Source of the DNA: Persebacter sp965221835
GTDB lineage: Bacteria; Pseudomonadota; Gammaproteobacteria; Tethybacterales; Persebacteraceae
Length of the DNA stretch: 64,000 nt
Reading direction: 5' to 3'
Assembly: GCA_965221835.1 (NCBI GenBank)
Contig: OZ244916.1
Coordinates: 1,426,001-1,490,000 of the forward strand
In this document: positions 8,956 through 16,759 of the stretch, one piece after another
How the letters are laid out: each line of letters begins with the position of its first letter
Position numbering within the stretch: position 1 is the stretch's first letter
Notes under the pieces: generated by a model
Told to the model about the DNA's origin: nothing
What the model saw: only the letters and a program-made list of their open reading frames with translations
The model's database searches: none
Translations under genes and position numbers: made by a program

Positions 8956-9815
8956 CCGCCGAATCGCCCCCGCGCCGAGTCGCGCAAAGTCGCCGCGGAA
9001 TGCCACGCCAACACCGCCGCAATCAACACGCCCGCCGCCACCGTCGTCGCCGGCGGACGTTCGCCCAACGCCAGCCACACCCACAACGGTGCCAGCGCGG
9101 TTTCCAACAAAAAAAGCAAATTAACTTCCGGCGGCGACAAACGACGCGAGGCGGCAATAATCGCCATAAATGCCAACCACAGCACCGCCCCGTTCACGGC
9201 GAGAATACCGACATCGCGCGGCACCAGATTCCAATCGGCAAAGGGCGCATAAATCGCGGCGACAATCAAACCGCCGAACGCCATTCCGGGTACCAAATTG
9301 ACATTCGGATGACGGCGGATAAAAATCGCACACGCCGCCAGCGAAAACGCGACAATCAACGCCAGCGCGTCCCCGAAACCGCCGCCTTTCGCCAATTCCG
9401 GCGCAAACACCAACGCCAATCCCGCCGCCGAAACCGCGCATGCCACCCAAGTGCGGGCGGCAATATGTTCGCGCAAAAACAACTTCGCGCCGATTGCCGA
9501 CAACAGCGGCGCGACCGCCAAAATCACCACCGTATTTGCAACATGCGTATGCCGCACCGACATCGGAAACGCCGCCAACCCCGCCGCATACAACGCGCCA
9601 TATATCAACACCGGACGCAAAACAAAATCGCGCCGCAACGCCGGCAATGCGGCGAAACAAATGCCCGCCAAAATCGCGAGTGCAAAACCGCGTCCGGCGA
9701 CAAGCGCAAAGTTGTCGCCGCCAAACAACCGCAAAAGCAACGCGTCCGGCGACAATATCGCCACGCCCGCAACGCCCAAAACAAATCCCGCCCGCGGCGA
9801 ATTCGGAATTTTCAT
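8952..9815 (-). CDS. EamA/DMT superfamily transporter
   Basis: 287 aa with about ten hydrophobic segments arranged as two EamA repeats (about 8-135 and 150-280). Segments such as HTHVANTVVILAVAPLLSA and LFLLETALAPLWVWLALGE are typical of the drug/metabolite exporter family. Start chosen at MKIPNSPRAGF because the longer frame adds a Cys/Gly-rich piece with no family match. Coupled to the LysE-type gene by ATGA, so the two exporters may share a job; substrate unknown. Confidence 0.85.
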   Translation of the reverse strand: MKIPNSPRAGFVLGVAGVAILSPDALLLRLFGGDNFALVAGRGFALAILAGICFAALPALRRDFVLRPVLIYGALYAAGLAAFPMSVRHTHVANTVVILAVAPLLSAIGAKLFLREHIAARTWVACAVSAAGLALVFAPELAKGGGFGDALALIVAFSLAACAIFIRRHPNVNLVPGMAFGGLIVAAIYAPFADWNLVPRDVGILAVNGAVLWLAFMAIIAASRRLSPPEVNLLFLLETALAPLWVWLALGERPPATTVAAGVLIAAVLAWHSAATLRDSARGRFGG

Positions 9816-9843
9816 TTTGTAAATTTTAAGCGCAAACGCGCCG

Positions 9844-10383
9844 CTACACCCAGAACAGCGAGCGATAAACCAACCCCATCGCATGCGGCGAGACGTTTTT
9901 ATATTTCATATAATAGGAAATGTGCCGAATATAATCCGCGTTTATCGGACGCGGCAATCTGATTTCCGATTCCTTGTTTTGTTCAAAGAAAAAACATATC
10001 CGGTAGCCAAGCGAAAAGGCGTGATAGGCGCGTCCGCAGCCGTCAATTAATTTCCGGAATTGTTTTGCATCGGTGTCCAATTCATATTCGTCCGCGGACG
10101 GTTCCCAAAAGGCGACGGGACTGTGCCGCTGCAACCAATAAGCGAGATAGCCGCAATGCTTAAAATGATCGGGAACGACGGGTTGCATATTGTCGTCCGG
10201 TCGCTCAATATCCCAAATATACGACTGCCACGCATCGTGCAATAAATCGGACGAAAATTTCGGTTTAAGCCCCGCCTTCGCCGCTTCGTACTTAAATTCT
10301 TGGTAAACAAAATTTTGGAACCATTCCTTTTTCCGAAGTTTGTCAAAAATATCCGCTTCTATCGGCGGCTGCAAATCAATCAC
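9844..10383 (-). CDS. Unknown protein, second gene of a coupled pair
   Basis: I do not recognise this family. From the GTG at 10383 it is 179 aa: charged, soluble, rich in aromatic residues (WFQNFVYQEFKYEAAKAG, AWQSYIWDIERPDD, YIRHISYYMKYKNVSPH), with no signal peptide. The GTG overlaps the stop of the upstream 68-aa gene (GTGATTGA), which argues for coupling and against the longer ATG frame that starts at 10539 inside that gene. The His/Tyr/Trp-rich content would fit a nuclease-, toxin- or enzyme-like globular protein, but nothing decides it. Confidence 0.6.
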   Translation of the reverse strand: MIDLQPPIEADIFDKLRKKEWFQNFVYQEFKYEAAKAGLKPKFSSDLLHDAWQSYIWDIERPDDNMQPVVPDHFKHCGYLAYWLQRHSPVAFWEPSADEYELDTDAKQFRKLIDGCGRAYHAFSLGYRICFFFEQNKESEIRLPRPINADYIRHISYYMKYKNVSPHAMGLVYRSLFWV

Positions 10384-10582
10384 CGTTTTCGGAATCGCCG
10401 AAGTTATCTTCGGGGAGACCGAACGCCGCAATTGCCGGCGAAGGAATGTGCGCCGACTGCACCCGCGTTTTTGGAATGCCGCCGGTATCGGGAAAAACGA
10501 TTTTGCGCGTTTCGCCGTCCAAAATCCGCCGGTCCACATAACTGTGTTTCCGCAAATATTCTGTATAGTTATCGTCGTTCAT
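10376..10582 (-). CDS. Unknown small protein, first gene of a coupled pair
   Basis: 68 aa, acidic, no membrane segment: MNDDNYTEYLRKHSYVDRR then a Gly/Pro-rich stretch and an acidic tail LPEDNFGDSENGD. The reading frame is supported by a strong Shine-Dalgarno site (AAAGGAG 7 nt upstream) and by a TATAAT box at 10626-10631 on the minus strand. It overlaps the next gene by 8 bp. Short acidic gene before a larger basic or neutral gene is a common toxin-antitoxin layout, but that is only a layout argument. Confidence 0.6.
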   Translation of the reverse strand: MNDDNYTEYLRKHSYVDRRILDGETRKIVFPDTGGIPKTRVQSAHIPSPAIAAFGLPEDNFGDSENGD

Positions 10583-10727
10583 TTTCTTGCTCCTTTACCG
10601 TCCAGCATCATCGCCGATTATTCGCATTATATGCCAATTTCCGATTTTTGCAAAATTTACAAGTACAAAAATTTCGTCAATAAATGCGAAGTTGACGAAA
10701 TTCGGGATGCGCATTTGTTTGTCGCGA

Positions 10728-11525
10728 TTATTCATTTTCTTCGCGCAACAATGCGAAAGAACCGTTTTGTAAAATGTCGCGCACGGCGTTTTCTTCGGCG
10801 CGCCATGCCGCGCGCGACAAGGCGGAACCTAAACTTACGCGAGCGGTTCCGATGCGCGCGAAATCGGCGAGCGAATAACGGCAAAATGCGCCCGCCGCCA
10901 GCGCATTGACCGGCGACGAAACCGAATCGCAAATGCGCGCCAGCGATTCCATATCCGGCGGTTCGGGCGCGTACAAAACATCCGCCCCGACCGATTCAAA
11001 CGCGCGCAAACGGCGAATCGCTTCGTCCACATCGTAATGTCCGTGCATTACCCCGTCCGCGCGCGCGGTGATGACAAAATCGTCCGCCGCATCGCGGGCG
11101 GCGGCGGCGGCGGTTTTTATTCTTAAAACGGAATCGGCAAAAGAATACGGCGACAAATCGGGCAACATCGTATCTTCTATGGAACATCCCGCCAATCCGG
11201 CGGCAATGCATGCGCGCACCGTTGCGGCGACATCTTCCGGCGAATGTCCGTAGCCGTTTTCGCAATCGCCGCTGACCGGCGCATTTGTCGCCGCCGCAAT
11301 CGCCGCCGCATGCGCCAGCGATTCGTCGCGCGTGATGCGACCGAGATCCGATTTGCCGAGCGTTCGCGCGTGTCCGGCGGAAGTTGTTGCAATCGCCGCC
11401 GCACCCGCCGCCGCTGCTGCTTTTGCGCCGCCCGCATCCCACACATTCACCAACACGAAAGGATTTCCGCGCTGATGCAATTGACGGAAAAAACGCGCCC
11501 GTTCGGTTTGCGTATCCGAATTCAT
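10728..11525 (-). CDS. Isocitrate lyase / PEP mutase family protein
   Basis: 265 aa TIM-barrel enzyme of the PEP mutase/isocitrate lyase superfamily. Seen: VLVNVWDAGGAKAAAAAGA, ATTSAGHARTLGKSD, SGDCENGYGHSPEDVAATV, AGCSIEDTMLP and FVITARADGVMHG, which carry the Mg-binding acidic residues. The catalytic KKCGH loop of true isocitrate and methylisocitrate lyases is absent, so this is more like the orphan PEP-mutase-like hydrolases or decarboxylases. Start at 11525 fits the family; the much longer frame is antisense or out of frame with rnfE. Gene lies 2 bp after rnfE. Confidence 0.8.
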   Translation of the reverse strand: MNSDTQTERARFFRQLHQRGNPFVLVNVWDAGGAKAAAAAGAAAIATTSAGHARTLGKSDLGRITRDESLAHAAAIAAATNAPVSGDCENGYGHSPEDVAATVRACIAAGLAGCSIEDTMLPDLSPYSFADSVLRIKTAAAAARDAADDFVITARADGVMHGHYDVDEAIRRLRAFESVGADVLYAPEPPDMESLARICDSVSSPVNALAAGAFCRYSLADFARIGTARVSLGSALSRAAWRAEENAVRDILQNGSFALLREENE

Positions 11526-11527
11526 CG

Positions 11528-12127
11528 TTATGCGGCGGGGAGTTTTAGCGCGCGCGCCGCCGCAATCAAAAGCCCGAAAAGTATAAATCCGCCCGCCGGT
11601 AACGCCGCCGATGACAGCAACGGCGCACCCGCAAAAAACGGCGCAATTCCGCCGGTCGCCAACAATTCGCGCACCGCCGCCAGCGCGACAATCGCCGCCA
11701 ACATTCCCGCGCCCGCCGCCATTCCGTCCGCAAACGCCGCCGCCGGAGAATGTCGGCGGGCGAACAATTCCAGCCGCGCCAGCACCGCGCAATTCGTAAT
11801 AATCAGCGGCAGAAAAATTCCCAGACGGCGATGCATTTCCGGCGCGAACGCCGCCGTTGTCGTATCGGCGACGGCAACCAGCGCGGCGACAATCAGCAAA
11901 AATACCGGTAGCCGAACGCCCTCCGGCACCGCCGTGCGAATCACGGAAACGCCAAAACCCGCCGCCGCCATCACCGCCGCCGAAAGCGCGCCGAGATATG
12001 CCGCAGCGGAAACCGAAACCGATACCGCCAACATCGGACAAAGCGAAAGCAACCGCACCAACACAACATTGTCGCGCGCGAACGAATCGGCAGCAATGCG
12101 CCGCAAAGGAACGACCGCGTATTTCAT
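11528..12127 (-). CDS. rnfE: Electron transport complex subunit RnfE/RsxE
   Basis: Membrane subunit of the ion-translocating Rnf/Rsx complex. 199 aa with six hydrophobic segments. Family marks are LVRLLSLCPMLAVS, AVPEGVRLPVFLLIVA, GIFLPLIITNCAVLARLE and AALPAGGFILFGL. A TAAAAT box (12135-12140) sits 7 nt before the ATG at 12127, so I prefer this start over the one at 12136, which lies inside the box. The other rnf genes are not in this window; normally rnfE ends an rnfABCDGE operon, so this is a displaced single copy or the rest is elsewhere. Confidence 0.85.
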   Translation of the reverse strand: MKYAVVPLRRIAADSFARDNVVLVRLLSLCPMLAVSVSVSAAAYLGALSAAVMAAAGFGVSVIRTAVPEGVRLPVFLLIVAALVAVADTTTAAFAPEMHRRLGIFLPLIITNCAVLARLELFARRHSPAAAFADGMAAGAGMLAAIVALAAVRELLATGGIAPFFAGAPLLSSAALPAGGFILFGLLIAAARALKLPAA

Positions 12128-12134
12128 CGCCCGC

Positions 12135-12140
12135 ATTTTA
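12135..12140 (-). promoter_or_regulatory. -10 box of rnfE (predicted leaderless)
   Basis: TAAAAT on the minus strand, 7 nt before the ATG that begins at 12127. Confidence 0.4.
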
Positions 12141-12163
12141 TCGCGGGACGAACGCGCAAAATA

Positions 12164-12943
12164 TCAGGAAAAATCGCGAGACGCCAGCACATCGCGCATG
12201 TCGTATAAACCGGGCGGGGCGGCGGCGGCGAATCGGGCGGCGGCAATCGCGCCGTGCGCATAGTTTGCGCGTCCCGAAGAACGGTGAACAATTTCCAGTT
12301 GTTCGCCTTCGCCCGCAAACAGAAGACGATGTTCGCCGATAATGTCGCCGCCGCGTACGACCGAAAATCCGATTTGCCCGCGGCGGCGGACATTGTCGCG
12401 CCCGTGTCGGGAAAATACCGCATTGTCGGCGAAATTGACTCCCGTTGCGGCGGCAACCGCTTCGCCGAGACGCAACGCCGTGCCGGAAGGCGCGTCTTTT
12501 TTGCCGCGATGGTGCGATTCGGAAATTTCCGCATCGCAATCACGCAAGCGGCGGGCGGCGAATTCGGCAAGCAAAAACATCACATTCACGCCGACACTCA
12601 TATTCGGCGACACGACAAGCGCAATGTCCGCCGCCGCCGCCGACAACGCCGCCTTTTCGTTTTCGGCGAAACCGGTTGCGCCAATGACCAGCGGCGTTTT
12701 AGCGGCACAACACTGCGCCGCCAGATTTGTCGCCGCCGCCGGCACGCTGAAATCTATAAACACATCCGCCGCCCCGGCGACAAACGAACCGGAAATCGGC
12801 ACGCCCGACAATTCTTCGCCGAGATGCGGAGAATCGGGCGATTCCAACGCCGCCGTCAATTTTATTTCTTTGTAATCGCGCATAGCGGCGACAATTTCGC
12901 GCCCCATTTTTCCGGCGACTCCTGACACGCCGACTCGCAACAT
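12164..12943 (-). CDS. dapB: 4-hydroxy-tetrahydrodipicolinate reductase
   Basis: NAD(P)H-dependent reductase of the diaminopimelate/lysine pathway. 259 aa, usual length 250-275. Nucleotide-binding GVSGVAGKMGREI at the N-end, FIDFSVPAAA, VIGATGF, SPNMSVGVNVMF, the catalytic ESHHRGKKDAPSGTA and the C-terminal GEHRLLFAGEGEQLEIVHRS minus family variations. Start overlaps the bamE stop by one base (TAATG). lysA in the same window belongs to the same pathway but is not linked. Confidence 0.95.
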   Translation of the reverse strand: MLRVGVSGVAGKMGREIVAAMRDYKEIKLTAALESPDSPHLGEELSGVPISGSFVAGAADVFIDFSVPAAATNLAAQCCAAKTPLVIGATGFAENEKAALSAAAADIALVVSPNMSVGVNVMFLLAEFAARRLRDCDAEISESHHRGKKDAPSGTALRLGEAVAAATGVNFADNAVFSRHGRDNVRRRGQIGFSVVRGGDIIGEHRLLFAGEGEQLEIVHRSSGRANYAHGAIAAARFAAAAPPGLYDMRDVLASRDFS

Positions 12944-13290
12944 TATTCTTCGGGCGTATCCGCGTCCGGAAGCGGGTCAATGCGGACGAGTTCGTCGCCG
13001 TCAAACGCCAGCACGACTCCGCCGCTTTTTACTTTCGGAATAAAACCGGCGATGCGATGACGATAATAATAAATCCATTCGTCGTCGCGAAAAACGCGCG
13101 GCGTAATGTCGGTACCGAACAATTCGCGCACTTCGTCCCGCGTCATGCCGATTTGCAATTCGGCGATTTTTTCGGACAATCCGATATCGCCTTGCCGGAT
13201 TTCGCCTTTGTAAGTACAACCGGCGACAACAGTCGCCATGGCGATGGCGACCGCGCAAAAAAGGCGGCGGAAAAAAGACATCATCAACAT
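12943..13290 (-). CDS. bamE: Outer membrane assembly lipoprotein BamE (SmpA/OmlA)
   Basis: Part of the BAM complex that folds outer membrane proteins. The lipobox VVAGC is at about residue 25, then the BamE fold: LSEKIAELQIGMTRDEVRELFG, TPRVFRDDEWIYYYRH, and VVLAFDGDELVRID. 115 aa; the second Met (MSFFRR) is an equally good start. Divergent from the Fur-family gene, matching the omlA-fur arrangement known in Pseudomonas and Xanthomonas. Its stop overlaps dapB, an unusual downstream neighbour. Confidence 0.93.
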   Translation of the reverse strand: MLMMSFFRRLFCAVAIAMATVVAGCTYKGEIRQGDIGLSEKIAELQIGMTRDEVRELFGTDITPRVFRDDEWIYYYRHRIAGFIPKVKSGGVVLAFDGDELVRIDPLPDADTPEE

Positions 13291-13325
13291 ATAATATAAT
13301 GAAAGTTTACCATATTTATAAAACC

Positions 13326-13715
13326 ATGAACGACCGTGTGCTACTTCAAAATGCCGGATTGCATCCTACCGCCGGGCGGCGGGCGGTGTTTGCGGCGTTG
13401 CGCGGCGGCAAATGTCTTTCGGCGGCGGATATTGTGCGGCGTTTATCGCGGCGCATTCCGCCCGCTACGGTGTATCGCGCGTTGTCGTCTTTATATGAAA
13501 CCGGACTCGCGCGGCGCATTCCCGCCGACCACGGCGCGTTGTATACATTAGCGCATGCCGAACCGTCGCCGCAACTCGTTTGCTCACGCTGCGGCAAGGT
13601 TGAAAAAGTAAACTCGCCCGCCGTGCGACATTATCAAACCGCGCTACAAAAAAATCGCGGCGGCGGTGCGGTTTATGTTGTCGCCGACTGCCGCCGCAAA
13701 GAATGCGACATTTAA
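13326..13715 (+). CDS. Fur-family metalloregulator, Zur-like
   Basis: 129 aa from MNDRVLLQNAG. The winged-helix part (HPTAGRRAVFAAL, LSAADIVRRL, PPATVYRALSSLYETGLARR) is intact. The dimer/metal part has CSRCGKVEKV and a second Cys pair CRRKEC for structural zinc. The HHDH segment of canonical Fur is reduced to HAEPSPQLVC, which is closer to Zur proteins, although the position divergent from bamE is where fur itself usually lies. Overlaps lolA by 13 bp. An upstream in-frame ATG at 13299 would sit on the TATAAT-like sequence shared with bamE, so it is less likely. Confidence 0.75.
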   Translation: MNDRVLLQNAGLHPTAGRRAVFAALRGGKCLSAADIVRRLSRRIPPATVYRALSSLYETGLARRIPADHGALYTLAHAEPSPQLVCSRCGKVEKVNSPAVRHYQTALQKNRGGGAVYVVADCRRKECDI

Positions 13716-14332
13716 TTGCCGCCGCCGTTATCGCAACATTCGCCGCCGGAGCGATAGCGGCGAACGATGACGGACTTTCGTTGTTGCGGCGTTTTTTGCA
13801 TAACACCCCGGCGGTGCATATCGTTTTTCGGCAGACCGCGTTAGACGACAACGGCGAAACTTTGGACGAAACCGGCGGACGTTTCTGGCATCGCCGCCCG
13901 CATTTTTTTCGCATGGAATACGACCCGCCGGACGGAATTGTAATGGTATCGGACGGCGCGCAAATCTGGACTTACGAACCGGATTTGCAACAAGCAATTG
14001 TGCGTCCGGCGGAATCGGCGGCGGGCACATCCGCGCTTTTAGATTTGCTATCGTCCGGCGATTTGGATTCTTTGCGCGACACTTATATTCTTACTTCCGG
14101 TGCGGGCGGTGCGTTGCGCTGGGCGGGGGCGGAAGCGCGCGACGAAGATCAACCCGTGCGCGCCATGCGTCTCGGTTTTTCGGCGGACGGCGAATTGGTA
14201 TTGATGGAATTAAAAGATTCGTTCGGCGGCACGGCGCGCTTGCGAGTGGAATCGATAGACCGCACCGTCGCGGACGATTCTATTTTTTCCTTCACCCCGC
14301 CCGCCGGTACCGACATTATCCGCGAAGAATGA
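13703..14332 (+). CDS. lolA: Outer-membrane lipoprotein carrier LolA
   Basis: Periplasmic chaperone moving lipoproteins from LolCDE to LolB. 209 aa with a signal peptide (MRHLIAAAVIATFAAGAIA). The LolA pattern is visible: VHIVFRQTALDDNGETLDE, GRFWHRRPHFFRMEYDPPDG, MVSDGAQIWTYEPDLQQAIVR and the C-terminal IFSFTPPAGTDII. lolA followed by rarA is conserved in gammaproteobacteria. It overlaps both neighbours (13 bp with the regulator, 4 bp with rarA), so the three genes are likely one operon. Confidence 0.92.
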   Translation: MRHLIAAAVIATFAAGAIAANDDGLSLLRRFLHNTPAVHIVFRQTALDDNGETLDETGGRFWHRRPHFFRMEYDPPDGIVMVSDGAQIWTYEPDLQQAIVRPAESAAGTSALLDLLSSGDLDSLRDTYILTSGAGGALRWAGAEARDEDQPVRAMRLGFSADGELVLMELKDSFGGTARLRVESIDRTVADDSIFSFTPPAGTDIIREE

Positions 14333-15606
14333 ACGATTCCCCGCTTGCCGACCGGATGCGTCCGGAAACGGCGGCGGATATTGTCGGACAATCCCATTTG
14401 CTCGGTGCGGGAATGCCGTTAGCGAGCGTATTGACGGGCGAAACGCCGCTACCGTCCATGATACTTTGGGGACCGCCCGGTTGCGGCAAAACGACTCTCG
14501 CGCGCGTATTGTCCGTTCGCGCAAACGCGGACTGGTTTGCATTGTCGGCGGTCACCGCCGGATTGCGCGAAGTACGCGCCGTCATCGCCGAAGCAAAATC
14601 GCGCCGCGAAAAAAATCCGGCAAGACAGCGGGCGTTGTTTGTCGACGAAGTACATCACTTTAACAAATCGCAACAAGACGCTTTTTTGCCGCATCTGGAA
14701 AGCGGACTGTTCGCGCTCATCGGTGCAACAACCGAAAATCCGTCTTTTGAATTGAATCGCGCTTTGTTGTCGCGGCTGACGGTATTTGTTTTGCATTCGC
14801 TGAACGACACCGCACTCGCCGCTGTCGCCCGCCGTGCCGCCGCGCGCGCAAAACTGAATTTGTCCGACGATGTTGTGCGCGAATTATGCGCATTGGCGGA
14901 CGGAGATGCGCGGCGACTTCTCAACATTTTAGAAAACGCCGCCGCGGACGAAAAAACATTGTCGGCGGAAAGCGTGCGCCGTGCGGCGGGCGTACGCGCG
15001 CGGCGATTTGACAAAGGCGGCGACAACTTTTACGACCAAATATCGGCGTTGCACAAATCGGTGCGCGGTTCCGACCCGGATGCGGCGTTATATTGGTTTT
15101 GCCGGATGCTGGACGGTGGCGCCGACCCGCGTTATATCGGCAGACGACTCGTGCGCATCGCGTCCGAAGATATCGGACTCGCCGACCCGCGTGCGCTCGG
15201 TTTGACATTGGAAGCGGATGCCGCTTTTCGCCGTCTGGGCGCGCCTGAAGGCGAACTCGCGCTGGCGCAAGTGGCGGTTTATCTGGCATGCGCACCGAAA
15301 AGCGATGCCGTTTATGCCGCATTTAAGCGCGCCGCCGATTTTATTAAAAATGACGGTTCGCGCGCCGTGCCGCCGCATTTGCGCAACGCACCGACTCGTC
15401 TCTTAAAAGAAATCGGCGCGGGAAAAGGATATCGCCATGCGCACGACGAACCGGACGGTTTTGCCGCAGGCGAAAACTATTTTCCGGACGGCATGCGCGC
15501 GCCGCGATTGTATTTGCCGACCGAACGCGGAATGGAAATTAAAATCAAAGCCCGCCTCGCCGACCTCCGCGCCCGCAACCGCCGCGCCGCAACCGAAAAA
15601 AACTAA
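14329..15606 (+). CDS. rarA: Replication-associated recombination protein A
   Basis: AAA+ ATPase (MgsA/WRNIP1 family) acting at stalled replication forks with SSB. 425 aa. Walker A GPPGCGKTTLAR, Walker B RALFVDEVHHFNKSQQD, sensor GATTENPSFELN, arginine finger region LLSRLTVFVL, then the C-terminal tetramer domain (GSDPDAALYWFCRMLDGGAD, YFPDGM). Full length. The C-terminus ends beside the A/T-rich repeat tract that follows the stop. Confidence 0.95.
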   Translation: MNDSPLADRMRPETAADIVGQSHLLGAGMPLASVLTGETPLPSMILWGPPGCGKTTLARVLSVRANADWFALSAVTAGLREVRAVIAEAKSRREKNPARQRALFVDEVHHFNKSQQDAFLPHLESGLFALIGATTENPSFELNRALLSRLTVFVLHSLNDTALAAVARRAAARAKLNLSDDVVRELCALADGDARRLLNILENAAADEKTLSAESVRRAAGVRARRFDKGGDNFYDQISALHKSVRGSDPDAALYWFCRMLDGGADPRYIGRRLVRIASEDIGLADPRALGLTLEADAAFRRLGAPEGELALAQVAVYLACAPKSDAVYAAFKRAADFIKNDGSRAVPPHLRNAPTRLLKEIGAGKGYRHAHDEPDGFAAGENYFPDGMRAPRLYLPTERGMEIKIKARLADLRARNRRAATEKN

Positions 15607-15723
15607 TCGCAAAAAAATTAATTGCAAAAAAAATTAATTGCAAAAAATTAACCGCGAAAAATTAATCGCGAAAAAAAATAATCGCAAAAAATTAACTGCA
15701 AAAAAATTAATTGCAAAACGCGC
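15605..15723. repeat. AT-rich tandem repeat, about eight units of 13-17 bp
   Basis: Units of TTAATYGC followed by 5-8 A repeat from just after the rarA stop: TTAATTGC, TTAATTGC, TTAACCGC, TTAATCGC, TAATCGC, TTAACTGC, TTAATTGC. The stretch between rarA and hemB (15607-15772) holds no supported gene; short Lys-rich frames across it are repeat-derived. Confidence 0.85.
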
Positions 15724-15772
15724 AATTCTGCCGCCGATAAATATCGGGCTGAACGGAATCGGTGAACGAAAA

Positions 15773-16759
15773 TTAACGCCGCAACATTTTTGCTGCGTCT
15801 ATTGCAAAATAAGTGAGAATTGCGCGGGCGCCGGCGCGTTTGAATGCGAAAAGCGATTCTAAAATGCAGCGGTCGCCGTCTATCCAGCCGCGGGCGGCGG
15901 CGGCGCAAATCATCGCGTATTCGCCCGATACTTGATACGCAAAAATCGGCGCATCAAACTCGCGCACCGCATCGCGCAAAACATCCAAATACGGCAGCCC
16001 CGGTTTTACCATCAACATATCCGCACCTTCCGCCAAATCCAAACGCATTTCTTCCAACGCTTCGCGGCGGTTGCGAAAATCCATTTGATAAGTCCGCTTG
16101 TCCGCCGCCCCCAACGCCGCCGCCGTATTCGCCGCATCGCGAAACGGACCATAAAATGCCGATGCATATTTTGCGGCGTACGACAAAATTTTAATCCGCG
16201 AATATCCGCCCGATTCCAACGCATCGCGCAACGCACCGATTCGTCCGTCCATCATATCGGACGGTGCGACAATGTCCGCCCCCGCCGCCGCCAATGTTTG
16301 CGTTTGTTTTATCAATACTGCAATCGTTTCGTCGTTCAAAACTTCGCCGCTGTCGTTTATTATTCCGTCCTGCCCGTGCGAAGTGTACGGATCCAATGCA
16401 ACATCGCAAACGATTCCCAATTCGGGAAATTGTTTTTTTATGGAATTAATTGCGCGCGGAATAAGTCCGTCCGGATTTTGCGATTCGTTTCCGTCCGGCG
16501 TTTTTTGCGAATCGGGAATTGCGGGAAATAATGCAATTGCCGGAATTTCCAAAGATAACGCGCGTTCGGCGGTACGCAAAAGTCCGTCTTCGCCCAACCG
16601 GAAAACGCCGGGCATAGATTGTATTTCGGCGTCCGCTTTTTCTTCGTGAACAAAAAGCGGCAAAATAAAATCGTCCGGCGACAGCGTATTTTCGGCAACC
16701 AACCGCCGCATCCAGCCGCCGTCCCGCCGCCGCCGCATTCTCGTGCGCGGATAGTTCAT
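15773..16759 (-). CDS. hemB: Delta-aminolevulinic acid dehydratase (porphobilinogen synthase)
   Basis: Second step of tetrapyrrole synthesis from glutamate, condensing two aminolevulinates. 328 aa. Both Schiff-base/active lysines are seen: SYAAKYASAFYGPFRDAA and ADMLMVKPGLPYLDV. The metal site reads DVALDPYTSHGQDGI, without the Cys triad of zinc enzymes, which in the family indicates the magnesium-type enzyme as in Pseudomonas. Start overlaps the aroB stop by 4 bp, so hemB is the last gene of pdxH-aroK-aroB-hemB. It supplies sirohaem precursors used by cysG and cysI elsewhere in the window. Confidence 0.95.
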   Translation of the reverse strand: MNYPRTRMRRRRDGGWMRRLVAENTLSPDDFILPLFVHEEKADAEIQSMPGVFRLGEDGLLRTAERALSLEIPAIALFPAIPDSQKTPDGNESQNPDGLIPRAINSIKKQFPELGIVCDVALDPYTSHGQDGIINDSGEVLNDETIAVLIKQTQTLAAAGADIVAPSDMMDGRIGALRDALESGGYSRIKILSYAAKYASAFYGPFRDAANTAAALGAADKRTYQMDFRNRREALEEMRLDLAEGADMLMVKPGLPYLDVLRDAVREFDAPIFAYQVSGEYAMICAAAARGWIDGDRCILESLFAFKRAGARAILTYFAIDAAKMLRR

